Below are positions 25,568 through 37,100 of a stretch of 64,000 bases of DNA, in pieces. This stretch comes from Parabacteroides sp. FAFU027. Its GTDB lineage: Bacteria > Bacteroidota > Bacteroidia > Bacteroidales > UBA7332. Location: the NCBI RefSeq assembly GCF_022808675.1, contig NZ_JAKZKV010000006.1, forward strand, positions 62,001 through 126,000. Direction: 5' to 3'. The number at the start of each line of letters is the position of its first letter. Positions within the stretch are counted from its first letter, which is position 1. The notes beneath the pieces were generated by a model, which saw nothing but the letters and a program-made list of their open reading frames with translations, ran no database searches and had not been told where the DNA came from. Position numbers and translations under genes: made by a program.

Positions 25568-28500
25568 ATGAGAAATTTTATATATAAGTATCTCTTATTG
25601 ATAAGCATAGTCCTTATGCCATGTGTCTTACATGCACAGGGCCGAACCATGTTTCGTGGTAAAGTGACATCTGCGCAGGATAAGATGCCTCTGCCTGTTG
25701 CTAATGTTATTATCAAGAATAAAGACGGACGTCTGATCTCCGGCGCCCAGACAGATATGGACGGTAACTACAGTTTGGTGGTAAATCTTACTCCGGGCTG
25801 TACACTTGAAGTCTCATATTCAGGATTTAAGAAGAAAGTAGTTCCTATCGGTCAGCAGACATTGATCAATATTGCTCTTAACGAAGAGTCTGTTCAGTTG
25901 AAAGAAGCGGTCGTTGTCGGTAAGAAGAAGATGAATACCGGTATGATGAATATCGCGGAACGGGACCTTACCGTATCGGCCACCAAGATTGACGCTAAAG
26001 AGCTTGAAGATCTTGCCGTTGCCGGGATTGACGATGCCTTGCAGGGACGTGTGGCCGGTATGGATATCGTGGCAAACTCCGGTACTCCGGGTGCAGGTAT
26101 GTCGATTCGTATTCGTGGTACCACCTCTATCAACGGATCATCTCAACCCTTGATCGTTGTGGACGGATTCCCATACGAGACAACGATCTCTGCCGATTTT
26201 GACTTTGCCACAGCCGATGAAGAGGCATACTCTCAGATGTTGAATATTGCGCCGGACGATATCAAAGAAATTACCGTATTGAAAGATGCGGCCGCTACCG
26301 CTATTTACGGTTCACGTGCAGCAAACGGTGTGCTTTTGATTACCACTAAACGCGGAGCAATCAGTAAGCCACGTGTCTCTTATACTTTTAAAGGTTCATT
26401 GGATGAAAGACCGAAAGGTATTCCAACTCTTTCGGGAGACCAGTATTCTACTCTTATCCAGGAGGAATTGCTGAACTCCGGTATTTCATACAGCCCGATC
26501 AACTACCCTGAATTTGCTTATGATGTAAATCAGCCGTACTATTTCTATAACTATGGACAAAACACGGATTGGTATAAATCTGTGACTCAGGTGGGTAAAA
26601 CCCAGGATCATAACGTATCAATCAGTGGTGGTGGCGAGAAAGCTCAATACCGTGTATCCTTAGGCTACTACGATCAGAACGGTACCGTTATCGGAACTGA
26701 CTATCAGCGTATCTCTTCCCGTTTGAATATTGACTACAACGTTTCCTCAAAGATCAAGTTCCAGGGAAGCATGTCATATACACACGGTACCAATAACCGG
26801 AATTATATTTCATATCTGAAAAGTAATACCGACGTTAGTACGATGGCATTCACCAAAATGCCAAACATGAGTATTTACGAATACGATGAAGTAGGTAATC
26901 TGACCGGGAACTATTTCTCACCACTGACTACACCGCAAGGTTACTGGAGTACAGGCGGCGGAGTTTATAACCCGGTAGCAATGGCCAACGAAGGTAAATT
27001 CAAATTGCTGAGTGACCGTGTTACTTCAAACCTTTCATTGATTTACTTTCCTTTAGAGTCACTGAGATATCAGTTTGATGTCGGTTTGGACGTGATGAAT
27101 GACAAAACCAAAGCATTCTTACCTCAGACAGCTACTGGCCGTCCATGGAACGAGGTGAGTGTAAACCGTTCGGATGATATTGACAGTGAGGCATTTATTC
27201 TCCAGACATTCCAGAAGTTGATCTATACTCCTGAGATTGGTAAAATGCACACCCTTCAGGGACTGTTGGGTATCAATACTTATGACAAGATTGCCCAGAG
27301 TTACAAAGCGACTACCGGTAACGGTGCAAGTCCATACCTTCAGGACCCGTCTATAGCAGCACGTGTAGCCAATGATGCAAATCTTGGTATTTACTCAAGC
27401 TCTACTGAAAACAGATCGGCGTCAATCTTCCTGAATGCTCAGTATAGCCTGCTGGACCGTTATATCGTTAATGGTAGCATCCGTACTGACGGTAGCTCTA
27501 AGTTTGGTAGCGCATACCGTTTCGGAACATTCCCAAGTGTCTCTGTCCGTTATCGTTTTTCAGGCGAACCTTTCATGAAATGGTCCAGCAAATGGCTTGA
27601 TGAGTTAAGTTTCCGTGCCAGTTATGGTGTAAACGGTAACCAACCCAAATATGACTTTGCATACATCAGTGCATACAACCTGTATAACTACTCCTACCTC
27701 GGAGAACAAGGTACTTACCCGGGAAGCCTTGAGTTGGTTAACCTTCGCTGGGAGAAATCGATCCAGAAAAACGTGGGGTTAAACTTTGCCGCGTTCCAGA
27801 ATCGTATCAATATTGACCTTGAGCTTTATAAGAAACGTACCAGCGATTTATTCTTCTACGGACTGGATATCCCGACTTCTACCGGTTTCTCTTCTGTGGA
27901 TATGAATGCCGGGGTGATGGATAACCAGGGATGGGAGTTGTCAATCAACACTATACCTTATAAAACAAAAGATCTCTCTATTTCGATGAACTTCAACGTG
28001 GCCCGAAATATGAACTATATCCGTAGTATTTCCGAGCAATATCCTATGGAGAGCGGAACCAGTACCAATAATGGGAACTATTTGCAGAGACTTGAGATCA
28101 ACCAGCCTCTGGGTTCTTTCTACGGTTACCGTTATAAAGGTGTTTACCTGAATCAGGACCAGACCATTGCACGTGATGCTAACGGTAATAAGATTTATAC
28201 CTATGACAACAATGGTAACCGGGTGCCTGTGCAGATGAGATTTGCATATCCTTCTATCGGTTATCAGTTCCAACCGGGGGATGCTAAATATGGGGATATC
28301 AACCACGATGGTAATATTGACTATCAGGATATTGTGTATCTGGGAAATGCCAACCCGTTGTTGACCGGAGGTTTCGGTCCCGGTATCCGGTATAAGAATC
28401 TGACTGTAAATGCATTCTTCAACTTCAGATATGGAAACGACGTGGTTAACTCAACCAAGATGTCTCTGGAGAGTATGAACGGATTCGATAATCAGAGTAC

Positions 28501-28870
28501 TGCGACTCTTAAACGCTGGAGACACTCGTATGAGAATGAATCAGATGCACCGGCTGACCTTTTGCCAAGAGCTTACTATAAAGGTGGATACAACTATCTT
28601 GGTTCTGACCGATACGTAGAGGATGGATCATTCCTGCGCTGGAAATCATTGACCGTAAAATATAACTTAGATAAGAAAGTGCTGAAAAGAACATTTATCA
28701 GTGACTGTAATTTATGGTTGACAGTTCAGAACCTCTACACCTGGACTAACTACACAGGTATGGATCCGGAGGTATCAGTCGGCGGAAGTGATCCGTTCAA
28801 GTTGGGTTATGATACTTCACGTACTCCGCGTACAAAGAATTTCACTTTAGGTGTTAACGTTTCATTCTAA
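25568..28870 (+). CDS. SusC-like TonB-dependent outer-membrane transporter (first copy)
   Basis: The protein has 1100 residues. A signal peptide ends near LMPCVLHAQG, then a carboxypeptidase-D-like (DUF4480-type) domain FRGKVTSAQDKMPLPVANVI to about residue 110. The plug follows with the family motifs MSIRIRGTTSINGSSQPLIV and VLKDAAATAIYGSRAANGVL, then a 22-strand barrel ending TPRTKNFTLGVNVSF. SusC proteins import glycans or peptides bound by their SusD lid, driven by TonB. The paired SusD gene starts 12 bp after its stop. No glycoside hydrolase is nearby, so the cargo is not evident. Confidence 0.93.
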   Translation: MRNFIYKYLLLISIVLMPCVLHAQGRTMFRGKVTSAQDKMPLPVANVIIKNKDGRLISGAQTDMDGNYSLVVNLTPGCTLEVSYSGFKKKVVPIGQQTLINIALNEESVQLKEAVVVGKKKMNTGMMNIAERDLTVSATKIDAKELEDLAVAGIDDALQGRVAGMDIVANSGTPGAGMSIRIRGTTSINGSSQPLIVVDGFPYETTISADFDFATADEEAYSQMLNIAPDDIKEITVLKDAAATAIYGSRAANGVLLITTKRGAISKPRVSYTFKGSLDERPKGIPTLSGDQYSTLIQEELLNSGISYSPINYPEFAYDVNQPYYFYNYGQNTDWYKSVTQVGKTQDHNVSISGGGEKAQYRVSLGYYDQNGTVIGTDYQRISSRLNIDYNVSSKIKFQGSMSYTHGTNNRNYISYLKSNTDVSTMAFTKMPNMSIYEYDEVGNLTGNYFSPLTTPQGYWSTGGGVYNPVAMANEGKFKLLSDRVTSNLSLIYFPLESLRYQFDVGLDVMNDKTKAFLPQTATGRPWNEVSVNRSDDIDSEAFILQTFQKLIYTPEIGKMHTLQGLLGINTYDKIAQSYKATTGNGASPYLQDPSIAARVANDANLGIYSSSTENRSASIFLNAQYSLLDRYIVNGSIRTDGSSKFGSAYRFGTFPSVSVRYRFSGEPFMKWSSKWLDELSFRASYGVNGNQPKYDFAYISAYNLYNYSYLGEQGTYPGSLELVNLRWEKSIQKNVGLNFAAFQNRINIDLELYKKRTSDLFFYGLDIPTSTGFSSVDMNAGVMDNQGWELSINTIPYKTKDLSISMNFNVARNMNYIRSISEQYPMESGTSTNNGNYLQRLEINQPLGSFYGYRYKGVYLNQDQTIARDANGNKIYTYDNNGNRVPVQMRFAYPSIGYQFQPGDAKYGDINHDGNIDYQDIVYLGNANPLLTGGFGPGIRYKNLTVNAFFNFRYGNDVVNSTKMSLESMNGFDNQSTATLKRWRHSYENESDAPADLLPRAYYKGGYNYLGSDRYVEDGSFLRWKSLTVKYNLDKKVLKRTFISDCNLWLTVQNLYTWTNYTGMDPEVSVGGSDPFKLGYDTSRTPRTKNFTLGVNVSF

Positions 28871-28882
28871 GAATAGCATATT

Positions 28883-30490
28883 ATGAGGAACAAAATTTAT
28901 ATATATTGTTTACTGCTTTTGACCCTGATCGCTACCCCCGGATGTAGCGACTGGTTAGATCTCAAACCGACTGACGGTGTACCCCGTCAGGATTACTGGA
29001 AAACCAAAGAGGATGTATCATCATTTATGACCGGTATTTATTCTTCCATGTTGAATACGGATCTGGTTAGTAAAATGTTTTTGTGGGGCGAGATGAGAGC
29101 AGACATGATCACATCAAGTCCCCGTGTAAGCCTTATTAACCTGGATCAGATTATGGATGGTGAGATTTCTGCCGCTAATCCGCTTTGTAAGTGGTCATCA
29201 TTCTACAAAACAATCAACCAGTGTAATACATTGCTGAAGTTTGCTCCTGATGCACAGGTAAATGACGAATCATTCACCCCGCAAATGCTGAAAGAGTATG
29301 AAGCGCAGGCAGTAGTGATCCGTTCACTGATGTACTTCTATCTTGTACGCACTTTCGGTGATGTGCCTTTTATCAGAGATGCTTATGTGGATAACTCCAA
29401 AACAATGAGTGTTGCTAAAAATACTCAGGAGGAGATCATTCCCGAGCTTATCAAAGACCTGAATGCGGTAATGGATAATGTGCCTTACAAATATTCAAAT
29501 ACCAATCAGGCTTTGAATAAAGGTAAAGTTACCCGTTGGATGGCAGAATCGCTCCTGGCTGATATCTACTTATGGAATGAGCAATACGCCGAATGTAATG
29601 CACTTTGTGATGAAGTAATCAATTCGGGACAGTTTAGCCTGTATCCTGTAGGCCGTGAAGAGGTCGTTATCGAAGGTACAACACCTGAGCTAAATGATAC
29701 CATTTACATTGCCAGTGAAAATGACGCTTCAGCGATGTTCCAGTCAGTATATGTTAACGGAAACAGTTCAGAAAGTATTTTCGAACTGCAATTTAACGAC
29801 CAGGCTTACAATCCGTTTTACGCGATGATGAGCCAGGCGGTAGGGTATGTCGCTGCAAAGACAGATGTCCTGTCAGAAATGATCTATACTCCAAGCCAGA
29901 TCAATCATAACTTCTCGGATATTCGTGAGTCGATGGCGCAAAGCAAAGGTTACATCTGGAAATACATGGGTAAAGCCAGAATTAACGGTACAGAGCGTAT
30001 CCAGTCAGAAATGACGAATCACTATATCTTATACCGACTTCCTGAAATTTATCTGATGAAAGCTGAGGCATTGACTCAAATCGGGATAAATACCAATGAC
30101 CAGGATAAACTGAAAGAGGCCTATGACGCTCTGAAAATTGTTCGTGACAGAGCCAATGCGACTGACGGAACAGATTTGCTTGCCGGCGCTTCATCAATTG
30201 ATGGCGCTACACTTGAGCGATTTGTGATGAATGAAAAAGCCCGCGAACTGGCTTATGAAGGGAAACGCTGGTTTGATGTTCTTCGTAATGCAAAACGAAA
30301 CAGTTACAAACACCTCGATTATCTGACAGAGCTTGCTCAATACAGCGCTCCGTCAGAAAAGGTGGTCACCTTGCAGACTAAATACAAAAATAAGCTCAGC
30401 CATTATTTGCCAATCTATTCGGGTGAGTTGGAGACCAATCCGAAGTTAGTTCAAAATGCATTCTATGATGATGGAAAATCAAGTAAATGA
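28883..30490 (+). CDS. SusD/RagB-family outer-membrane lipoprotein (first copy)
   Basis: The protein has 535 residues with a lipoprotein signal ending LIATPGCSDWLDLKPTDGV. The WLDLKP start and the C-terminal LAYEGKRWFDVLRNAKR motif are diagnostic of SusD/RagB proteins, which have a TPR-like helical scaffold. It caps the SusC barrel at the cell surface and binds the substrate. YEAQAVVIRSLMYFYLVRTFGDVPFI is the usual conserved helix pair. It belongs with the SusC gene 12 bp upstream. A short overlapping frame and a 94-bp repeated leader follow it. Confidence 0.93.
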   Translation: MRNKIYIYCLLLLTLIATPGCSDWLDLKPTDGVPRQDYWKTKEDVSSFMTGIYSSMLNTDLVSKMFLWGEMRADMITSSPRVSLINLDQIMDGEISAANPLCKWSSFYKTINQCNTLLKFAPDAQVNDESFTPQMLKEYEAQAVVIRSLMYFYLVRTFGDVPFIRDAYVDNSKTMSVAKNTQEEIIPELIKDLNAVMDNVPYKYSNTNQALNKGKVTRWMAESLLADIYLWNEQYAECNALCDEVINSGQFSLYPVGREEVVIEGTTPELNDTIYIASENDASAMFQSVYVNGNSSESIFELQFNDQAYNPFYAMMSQAVGYVAAKTDVLSEMIYTPSQINHNFSDIRESMAQSKGYIWKYMGKARINGTERIQSEMTNHYILYRLPEIYLMKAEALTQIGINTNDQDKLKEAYDALKIVRDRANATDGTDLLAGASSIDGATLERFVMNEKARELAYEGKRWFDVLRNAKRNSYKHLDYLTELAQYSAPSEKVVTLQTKYKNKLSHYLPIYSGELETNPKLVQNAFYDDGKSSK

Positions 30491-30492
30491 AA

Positions 30493-30586
30493 ATGAAACG
30501 AGCATGAACAAATATTCATCAAAGAGTATGACATTGCATGCGAGTTCCATACGTAGCAAAAACAAAATAAATAATGACGTATGAAA
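30493..30586 (+). promoter_or_regulatory. 94-bp duplicated leader, copy 1, with start-codon hairpin
   Basis: This segment matches 37322-37415 at 89 of 94 positions without gaps and ends at the start of the downstream gene in both places. CATACGT (30548-30554) can pair with ACGTATG (30577-30583), which contains the start codon at 30581. A 26-codon frame (ATG 30504, stop 30582-30584) overlaps the start codon in the ATGA manner. It looks like a cis-acting translation leader. Confidence 0.6.
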
Positions 30587-32398
30587 GCTATGAGAACACC
30601 AATAAATAAATCAATTACCCGAAGCTTCATTTCGCTTCTGTCATTTGGTATATTGCTTGCATTTGCGGCATGTACCAATCCAATGGATAATAAGACATTC
30701 CGAACAGCCGATACGCAGATGTTGGATGAGTATATGGCTGATGCCAACAATAATCTGACTGATTTCCTGAAAATTGTCGATAAAGCAGACTACAGAGGTA
30801 TGTTGCACGCCTATGGTACATATACTGTATTTGCACCTGATAATAGTGCAGTACAGGATTACCTCCAGAAAACCGGCAAAACATTAGAGAACCTCACCAA
30901 ACAAGAGGCGGCTGCTATTGTGGGTTACCATGTGGTAAACGATACAATTTCAACCTCTGATTTTGCCGAAGGTCGTCTGAGCGCACAGAATATTCAAAAA
31001 GAATATCTGCTGACTCATACTACGACTCAAACTAATGGCAATATCTCATACCTGGTGAACCGTTCTGCAACCATTATTGACAGAGATGAACGCCTCGGAA
31101 ATGGTATCCTTCATACATTGGATAAGGTATTGATTAAACCTAATACTACCGTTGCAGGTACAATCGATGCATTGCCGGATGCCGATTATTCGTTCATGAA
31201 GCAATTGGTAAAAGATACCCACTTCGATCAGGTATTGGCTAACGATTCCAATAAATACACTTTTATCATGCAGAAGAATAGTGTATTTGCAGCATTAGGA
31301 ATCAATTCAAAAGACTCTTTGATCAACCGTCTTCGTAAGAATACTCCGGAAATCACCAATACAGACAGTTTGTTGTTACAATTTATTCAGTATCACTGTA
31401 TTCCACAGCGTACATATATCCGCGACTTCCTGATATCATCTGCTTTATCGACAATGGCTCCTAAACAGGTATTATCATTTAAGATGAGTAAGGATTCAAT
31501 CCTGATCAATGAATTCATTATCGGTCAGTTGAATGAAAAAGGAATTCAGTTGGACAGAACCGGTGTTTGTACCGATGTATTGTGCTCAAATGGTGTTGTA
31601 CAGGAAGCTTTAGGTCAGCTTGAGGTGAAAAAACGCAAGCCATACCGCGTGTATTGGGACTTTGCCGATCAGCCTGAGATCAAAGCGCTGAAAGGATATC
31701 GTAAGGTAGGTACTTCCGTGCCATTTTCCGATGGTGAACTGAGTGAAATGAGATGGGGTGGAAAAGGCGCTCCAAAAGTAACCTACTATGTAGGCGGCTG
31801 GGGTGGCGTTAAAGGTCAGTGGGTAAACGGAGACCAGTTGACATTCCGTCTTGACCCGGGCGTATTGAGCTGGATGGAGATCAAACTCCCATTGCTTATT
31901 ACCGGTAAATACAAAGTATGGTTCTGCTGGCGTCGTGCCAATCCGGGTACTTTCCGTACAACATTCAAACAGGACGGTGAGGATGACCAGGTTCTACCAA
32001 CCGTATTTAACCTGGAGGATTATATGCCAATGCCAACTACCGATGGATCAAATGCAGAAGGAAAAAATACAACAAACGGTAAACTGGACTTTGACAAACA
32101 GGTGCAGCAGGGCTGGAAAACCTATACTCCGAAATATACTACCAGCGTATTCTGTAGCAAGCTTCTCGGAACGATCAAAGTAACATCTACCGGTCGTCAT
32201 ACATTGCGTCTGGATGCGTTGACAACAAGTAAAGGTGACGGTAACTACTTTGATATGATTCAGCTGATTCCGGAAGATGAAGATCAGGTATGGCCAATGA
32301 TTTCAGCCGACGGTACACTTGTAAACAAAGATACCCCGTACTGGCAGATTTATCCTTACGAAGCAGAGCCTGCTCCCGTAGAGACACCTGCTCCCTGA
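30581..32398 (+). CDS. Fasciclin-domain lipoprotein with C-terminal beta-sandwich region
   Basis: The protein has 605 residues and a lipoprotein signal ending LLAFAACTNPMD. FAS1 domains lie at roughly residues 45-185 (MLHAYGTYTVFAPDNSAVQ, GNGILHTLDKVL) and 190-350. The C-terminal ~250 residues (YRVYWDFADQPEIKALKGYR onward, ending GDGNYFDMIQLIPEDED) are rich in W and Y and resemble a galactose-binding-like carbohydrate module; that is inference. The start is supported by the duplicated leader that ends exactly there. It is probably a surface-exposed binding protein working with the flanking SusC/SusD pairs. Confidence 0.75.
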   Translation: MKAMRTPINKSITRSFISLLSFGILLAFAACTNPMDNKTFRTADTQMLDEYMADANNNLTDFLKIVDKADYRGMLHAYGTYTVFAPDNSAVQDYLQKTGKTLENLTKQEAAAIVGYHVVNDTISTSDFAEGRLSAQNIQKEYLLTHTTTQTNGNISYLVNRSATIIDRDERLGNGILHTLDKVLIKPNTTVAGTIDALPDADYSFMKQLVKDTHFDQVLANDSNKYTFIMQKNSVFAALGINSKDSLINRLRKNTPEITNTDSLLLQFIQYHCIPQRTYIRDFLISSALSTMAPKQVLSFKMSKDSILINEFIIGQLNEKGIQLDRTGVCTDVLCSNGVVQEALGQLEVKKRKPYRVYWDFADQPEIKALKGYRKVGTSVPFSDGELSEMRWGGKGAPKVTYYVGGWGGVKGQWVNGDQLTFRLDPGVLSWMEIKLPLLITGKYKVWFCWRRANPGTFRTTFKQDGEDDQVLPTVFNLEDYMPMPTTDGSNAEGKNTTNGKLDFDKQVQQGWKTYTPKYTTSVFCSKLLGTIKVTSTGRHTLRLDALTTSKGDGNYFDMIQLIPEDEDQVWPMISADGTLVNKDTPYWQIYPYEAEPAPVETPAP

Positions 32399-32434
32399 TA
32401 TTCCTGATTGCTAATAAATATTATTACGGACATT

Positions 32435-34132
32435 ATGAATAAGGTATTCAATAAAATAATTTTTCCTCTGGCGTTTCTTGCGATGATTCTTGCCTCATGT
32501 AATGTATGGGATGATCATCTGGAATCCAAGGGTACAAGACTGGAAGGTTCTGTATTAAGCGCTTTGAAAAACAGAGCTGATTTATCCACATTTTATCAAA
32601 TGGTCGTAGCTACCGGCTACGATACCATTTTGACCGGAGCGGTTGAGGTAACCGTTTTAGCTCCTTCGAATGAAGCGTTGGCATCCTATGCCAATGCTAC
32701 TCCTGAAGAAAAGAAGTCGTTGGTAAAGAACCATATCGCGTTTTACAGTTACAGCTCTGCCGAATTATCCAAAATGGATAATGTAACCATGTTGAATGGC
32801 AAAAAGCTGGATCTTAAAGTTGTTAATATCGATGCAACCGTTCGAGACCTGTTGTGTGATAACGGCATCCTTCATAAAGTGGATAATGCCGTGCAGTCAA
32901 CCCTGAATCTATTTGAGTATGTCAGCTCTTTGCAGAAAGGCACATACCCTCAGGTGGATTCAATAATGGGCCAGACTAAAAAAGTGATGGATATGGATCG
33001 CAGTATTCAGACAGGCTACAAAAATAATAAGCCGGTCTATGATACGGTATGGGTAACTCAAAATCACCTGTTGGACCGTGTGAAGATTCAGAATGAAGAT
33101 TCTTCTTATACATTGGTCGTACTGACTGCCGATAATTATAACCAATTATCACAGAAGTACGCGAAATATATGCAGCAAAAGACTGAAACTGAAACCGACT
33201 CACTGGTTTTCGATGAGATCTACTCCGATCTTATCTTCAAAGGAAATGATCCTACCAATGCTGTGTCGAAAGCCGTTTCGGGTGTAAATGTTGACTTTTC
33301 AAAGGCTTCTGTTGTTTCTGAGTATAAAGCATCTAATGGTACGGTTCGTGTGATGAAAGGGGTTGATATTAAAATCTACAACAACAAAATCAAAGAGTTT
33401 ACCGTTCAGGGCGAAGATTACTCTGGTACATACAACCTCAGTTATGTTTCAGTACGCTCACGTCCATGGGCAAGCGGAGGTAAGGATGTGATGGTTTCAA
33501 GCCGCACCACACAAGCCATTACCGGAGTGGTTAATGGTACCGGTGTTTCTACTTCATGGAACTTCTATTACCCGGGATTGCGTACCAACAGTAGTGCAAC
33601 CGTTTCTACTGCAACCAACTTCTATCTGGAGTACAAAGCCAGACTTTATTCGGCAAACTATGATGTGTACTGGGTTGCTCACAGTGATTATTCATCTCAT
33701 ATAGGCGTCTATCCGGGCATGAGCAACGACTCGCTTCATGTAGAGCAAAAAATGTACGTTTCATATCCGTCATATCCGTCCTTATACAGAGCAAGCAACG
33801 GTGAGATTAAAAATAATACACTGGGGGTAAATAACCAGTTTGCCGGTGAATGTTGCCTGTATGGAATGACCGTTGCCGGTAAGATTAATCCGGCTACCGG
33901 AAAACCGTACGAAACTAAACTTCGCAAGTACCGTATGCTTACAGATGCCGCAACACAATATATCAGTACTTCCGTGGCGAACTATGACGGTATAATCGAA
34001 TGCCCTAGAGCCGGTTTGGCAACATTCTTTGTGACCAACACTGCAACCGGAATGGTATCTGGTACCGATACCGGTGGATTGATGTTCCTGGACTATATCC
34101 GCTTTGTACCAAAGGTTGACGTAAACGATTAA
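32435..34132 (+). CDS. Fasciclin-domain lipoprotein (possible DUF5108-type C-terminus)
   Basis: The protein has about 565 residues. The open frame extends to a TTG at 32408, but ATG 32435 gives a proper lipoprotein signal, MNKVFNKIIFPLAFLAMILA then SC. A FAS1 domain follows (YDTILTGAVEVTVLAPSNEA, LLCDNGILHKVDNAV), with a second, weaker one to about residue 310. The C-terminal ~270 residues (GEDYSGTYNLSYVSVRSRPW, ending GGLMFLDYIRFVPK) form a probable beta-sandwich; such C-termini accompany fasciclin domains in Bacteroidota. Like the preceding gene product it ends with a D-x-I-x-F/L-x-P strand, which suggests related C-terminal modules. Confidence 0.75.
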   Translation: MNKVFNKIIFPLAFLAMILASCNVWDDHLESKGTRLEGSVLSALKNRADLSTFYQMVVATGYDTILTGAVEVTVLAPSNEALASYANATPEEKKSLVKNHIAFYSYSSAELSKMDNVTMLNGKKLDLKVVNIDATVRDLLCDNGILHKVDNAVQSTLNLFEYVSSLQKGTYPQVDSIMGQTKKVMDMDRSIQTGYKNNKPVYDTVWVTQNHLLDRVKIQNEDSSYTLVVLTADNYNQLSQKYAKYMQQKTETETDSLVFDEIYSDLIFKGNDPTNAVSKAVSGVNVDFSKASVVSEYKASNGTVRVMKGVDIKIYNNKIKEFTVQGEDYSGTYNLSYVSVRSRPWASGGKDVMVSSRTTQAITGVVNGTGVSTSWNFYYPGLRTNSSATVSTATNFYLEYKARLYSANYDVYWVAHSDYSSHIGVYPGMSNDSLHVEQKMYVSYPSYPSLYRASNGEIKNNTLGVNNQFAGECCLYGMTVAGKINPATGKPYETKLRKYRMLTDAATQYISTSVANYDGIIECPRAGLATFFVTNTATGMVSGTDTGGLMFLDYIRFVPKVDVND

Positions 34133-34153
34133 TAGAAAATAATTCAGATAAAT

Positions 34154-37100
34154 ATGATGAAACTACCTCATATATTGCTTACGCTTGTTGCTGCTATGTT
34201 TGTAGCAATAATGCCGGTCCGGGCTCAGAAAGGAGAGTTGAAGATAACGGGTAAGATTACTGATGCTTCTACCGGAACTCCGTTGGCTGGAGCTAATGTC
34301 TCAGTCGAGGGATATAGCGCTGCTATGACCAATGATTCCGGCTTGTTTGTTGTCAAAGTCAAGAGTTGTTTTGATGAACTGACCATCACACGTCCTGCTT
34401 ATCAGGGTAAAAGATTGGCTTTGAAAGGCAACAAGAATGTAAATGTGGCGCTCTTCGAGGAAGGATATGCCTCTGTATTTAAAAATGCACTCACTCCAAT
34501 GGGAGAAGTCAACAATAGCAGACTCACTTCGGCGGTAAAGACCCTTGATCAGGATTTCTCGCTCAGACCGGTCTCTTCGGCTGATCAACTACTACAGGGA
34601 AATGTTGCCGGGCTCAACGGTTTAACCCGTTCCGGAATGGAAGGTGCAGGGTTGAATTTCTTCCTGCAGGGATTTAATTCTATCTATACCAATAACCAAC
34701 CGCTTTTAGTGGTGGACGGTATGGTGGTAGAGAACCATTCAAACGGAATCTCTTTGATTGACGGTTACATTGCTACTCCTATGGGAACGATTGATGTACG
34801 TGATATCCAACGTATTTCCGTAATCAAAGATGCAACCACCATTTATGGAGTAAAAGGTGCGAATGGTGTTATCCTGATTGAGACCCTTCGCTCTAAAGAT
34901 CAGGCCACTCAGATTAAAATGCAGGCTCAAACAGGCATCAACCTCAGACCGACTGAGTTGCCGCTGCTTTCGGCTGCCCAGCAGAAAAGTTATCTGATCG
35001 ATATGTACAAAAGCACCGGTAAATACAGTGCAACAGACATTCAAAACCTGGCCTTTGTAAACCAGACCAAACCGGTACTTTACAACTGGGGATATGAAGG
35101 TAATGAGGATTATTACAAATACAACCAGAATACAAACTGGCAGAAAGAACTTTTCCAGCAAGGAATCAAGAATAAATACACCATGAATGTTACCGGAGGT
35201 GACGAAACTGCGATCTACGCAATCTCTCTGGGGTATTTATTAAATGAAGGTCTGGTAAAAGGTACGGATTACTCGCGCTTTAACGCCCGTGTAAACAGTG
35301 AGATCAAATTTACCAAAGACCTGAAGGTACGTACCGGAATGAGTTTTGTATATGGATCAAAGAATCTGGCATCTCAGGGCGCAGTAAGTACGGTGAATCC
35401 GATTTATACCTCTTTGGTTAAGTCTCCGTTTACTTCTCCTTATGTTTATAACCAGGAAGGTTTGCGTTCTCCGAATACCGAGGATGTGGATATGTTCGGA
35501 AATTCAAATCCTGTAAAAATGCAGGACGCTACACAGATCAACTCTAACTACGGATTCCTTGGTAACTTTACTATCGATTATCAGATCCTGAAGAGTCTCA
35601 AATTTTCATCTATGTCGGGTCTTAACTACAACAAAGACCGTGAACGCGTTTTCCTTCCATCAGAAGGTATCGTATATGAAGAGCTTCCGATTTCGGTTGT
35701 TACCAACAAACAACAACACCGCGTAGAGAGACTATTCAGCCTTACCAATGAAACCAAATTGAACTTTAATACCAATGTTAAAGAGGATCAGAATCTGAAC
35801 GTTAATGCCGGTTTCAGATACATGACCAGCAAAGCGGAAGATGACTGGGGTAAAGGCTACAACTCTTCAAGCAACTACTATCGATCAATCAGTTACGGTT
35901 TGAGCGCATTGCGTCAGGTAGGTGGTTCTTTGGGAACCTGGAACTGGTTATCTTACTTCGCTTCAGCGGATTATTCAATCAAAGACCGCTATTTCCTGAA
36001 TGCTACGGCTTCTGCTGACGCTTCTTCAAGATATGGATCAGGTGTCGGACAATATCAGGTTTACCCATCGGTATCCGGAGCGTGGTTGATCTCTTCTGAA
36101 GGATTCATGAAAGATGCTTCGGCTGTGGATATGATGAAGTTGCGTGCCGGATATTATGCTTCAGGTAATGATGATATCGGCAACTATACAGCCCGCTATT
36201 ATTACGTTCCTCAAAATATGCTTGGTAATTATGGTCTTGTTCGTGGTAATATCATCAATACTAATTTGCGTCCGGAGCGTCATAACAAATTCGCTTTAGG
36301 TTTTGACCTTGCTGTGTTGAACGAACGAGCAAGCATGAGTGTCGATTTGTATCACACCCGTGTAAGCGACATGATTACAAATTCTAAACTTTCACCTTTA
36401 GCAGGATTCCAGACCTATATCTCAAATGGTGGCGAGATGACCAATCGCGGTATTGATCTTACATTTAACGGTCGTCTGTTGAATGGTCCTGTGAAATGGG
36501 ATATGGGACTGACTGTTTCTCACTATAAAAATAAGATTACCAAACTGGACGGAGATGCTTACCTGACATCAGTGGGAGCCGGTTATGTCCAGACAAAAGT
36601 AGGACAACCTCTGGGTGTTTTCTACGGATATAAGACCGAAGGAGTTTATGCTACGTCAGCTCAGGCTTCAGCTAATCAGTTATATACTATGGTAGGTGCG
36701 GTGAAGACTCCATTCACTGCCGGAGATGTGAGATTCAAGAATCTGAGCGGAAGCGATAATCTTATCGACGCAAATGACATGACTGTGATTGGTGATCCTA
36801 ATCCGGATATTTATGGAGGTTTAAATACCAGCGTTAAGTGGAAAAAATTCAATGTATCGGCACTATTTACCTATTCATTGGGCAATGAGGTTTACAACTA
36901 TACCCGCCAGGTGCTTGAATCTATAAAGACATTTGATAATCAGACTCAGGCGGTATTGAACCGTTGGAAAGTAGAAGGACAGGTAACTGATATGCCAAAA
37001 GCAGTATATGGCGATCCCATGCAGAACAGTCGATTCTCTGACCGTTTCGTTGAAGATGGTTCTTATGTGAAACTTAAAAACGTAACATTCAGTTATGACG

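Noticed and set aside
30504-30584. 26-residue conserved peptide gene before the fasciclin gene, with a copy at 37333-37413
   Set aside because: All five differences between the copies change the amino acid, so there is no sign of selection on the peptide. It was kept only as part of a leader.
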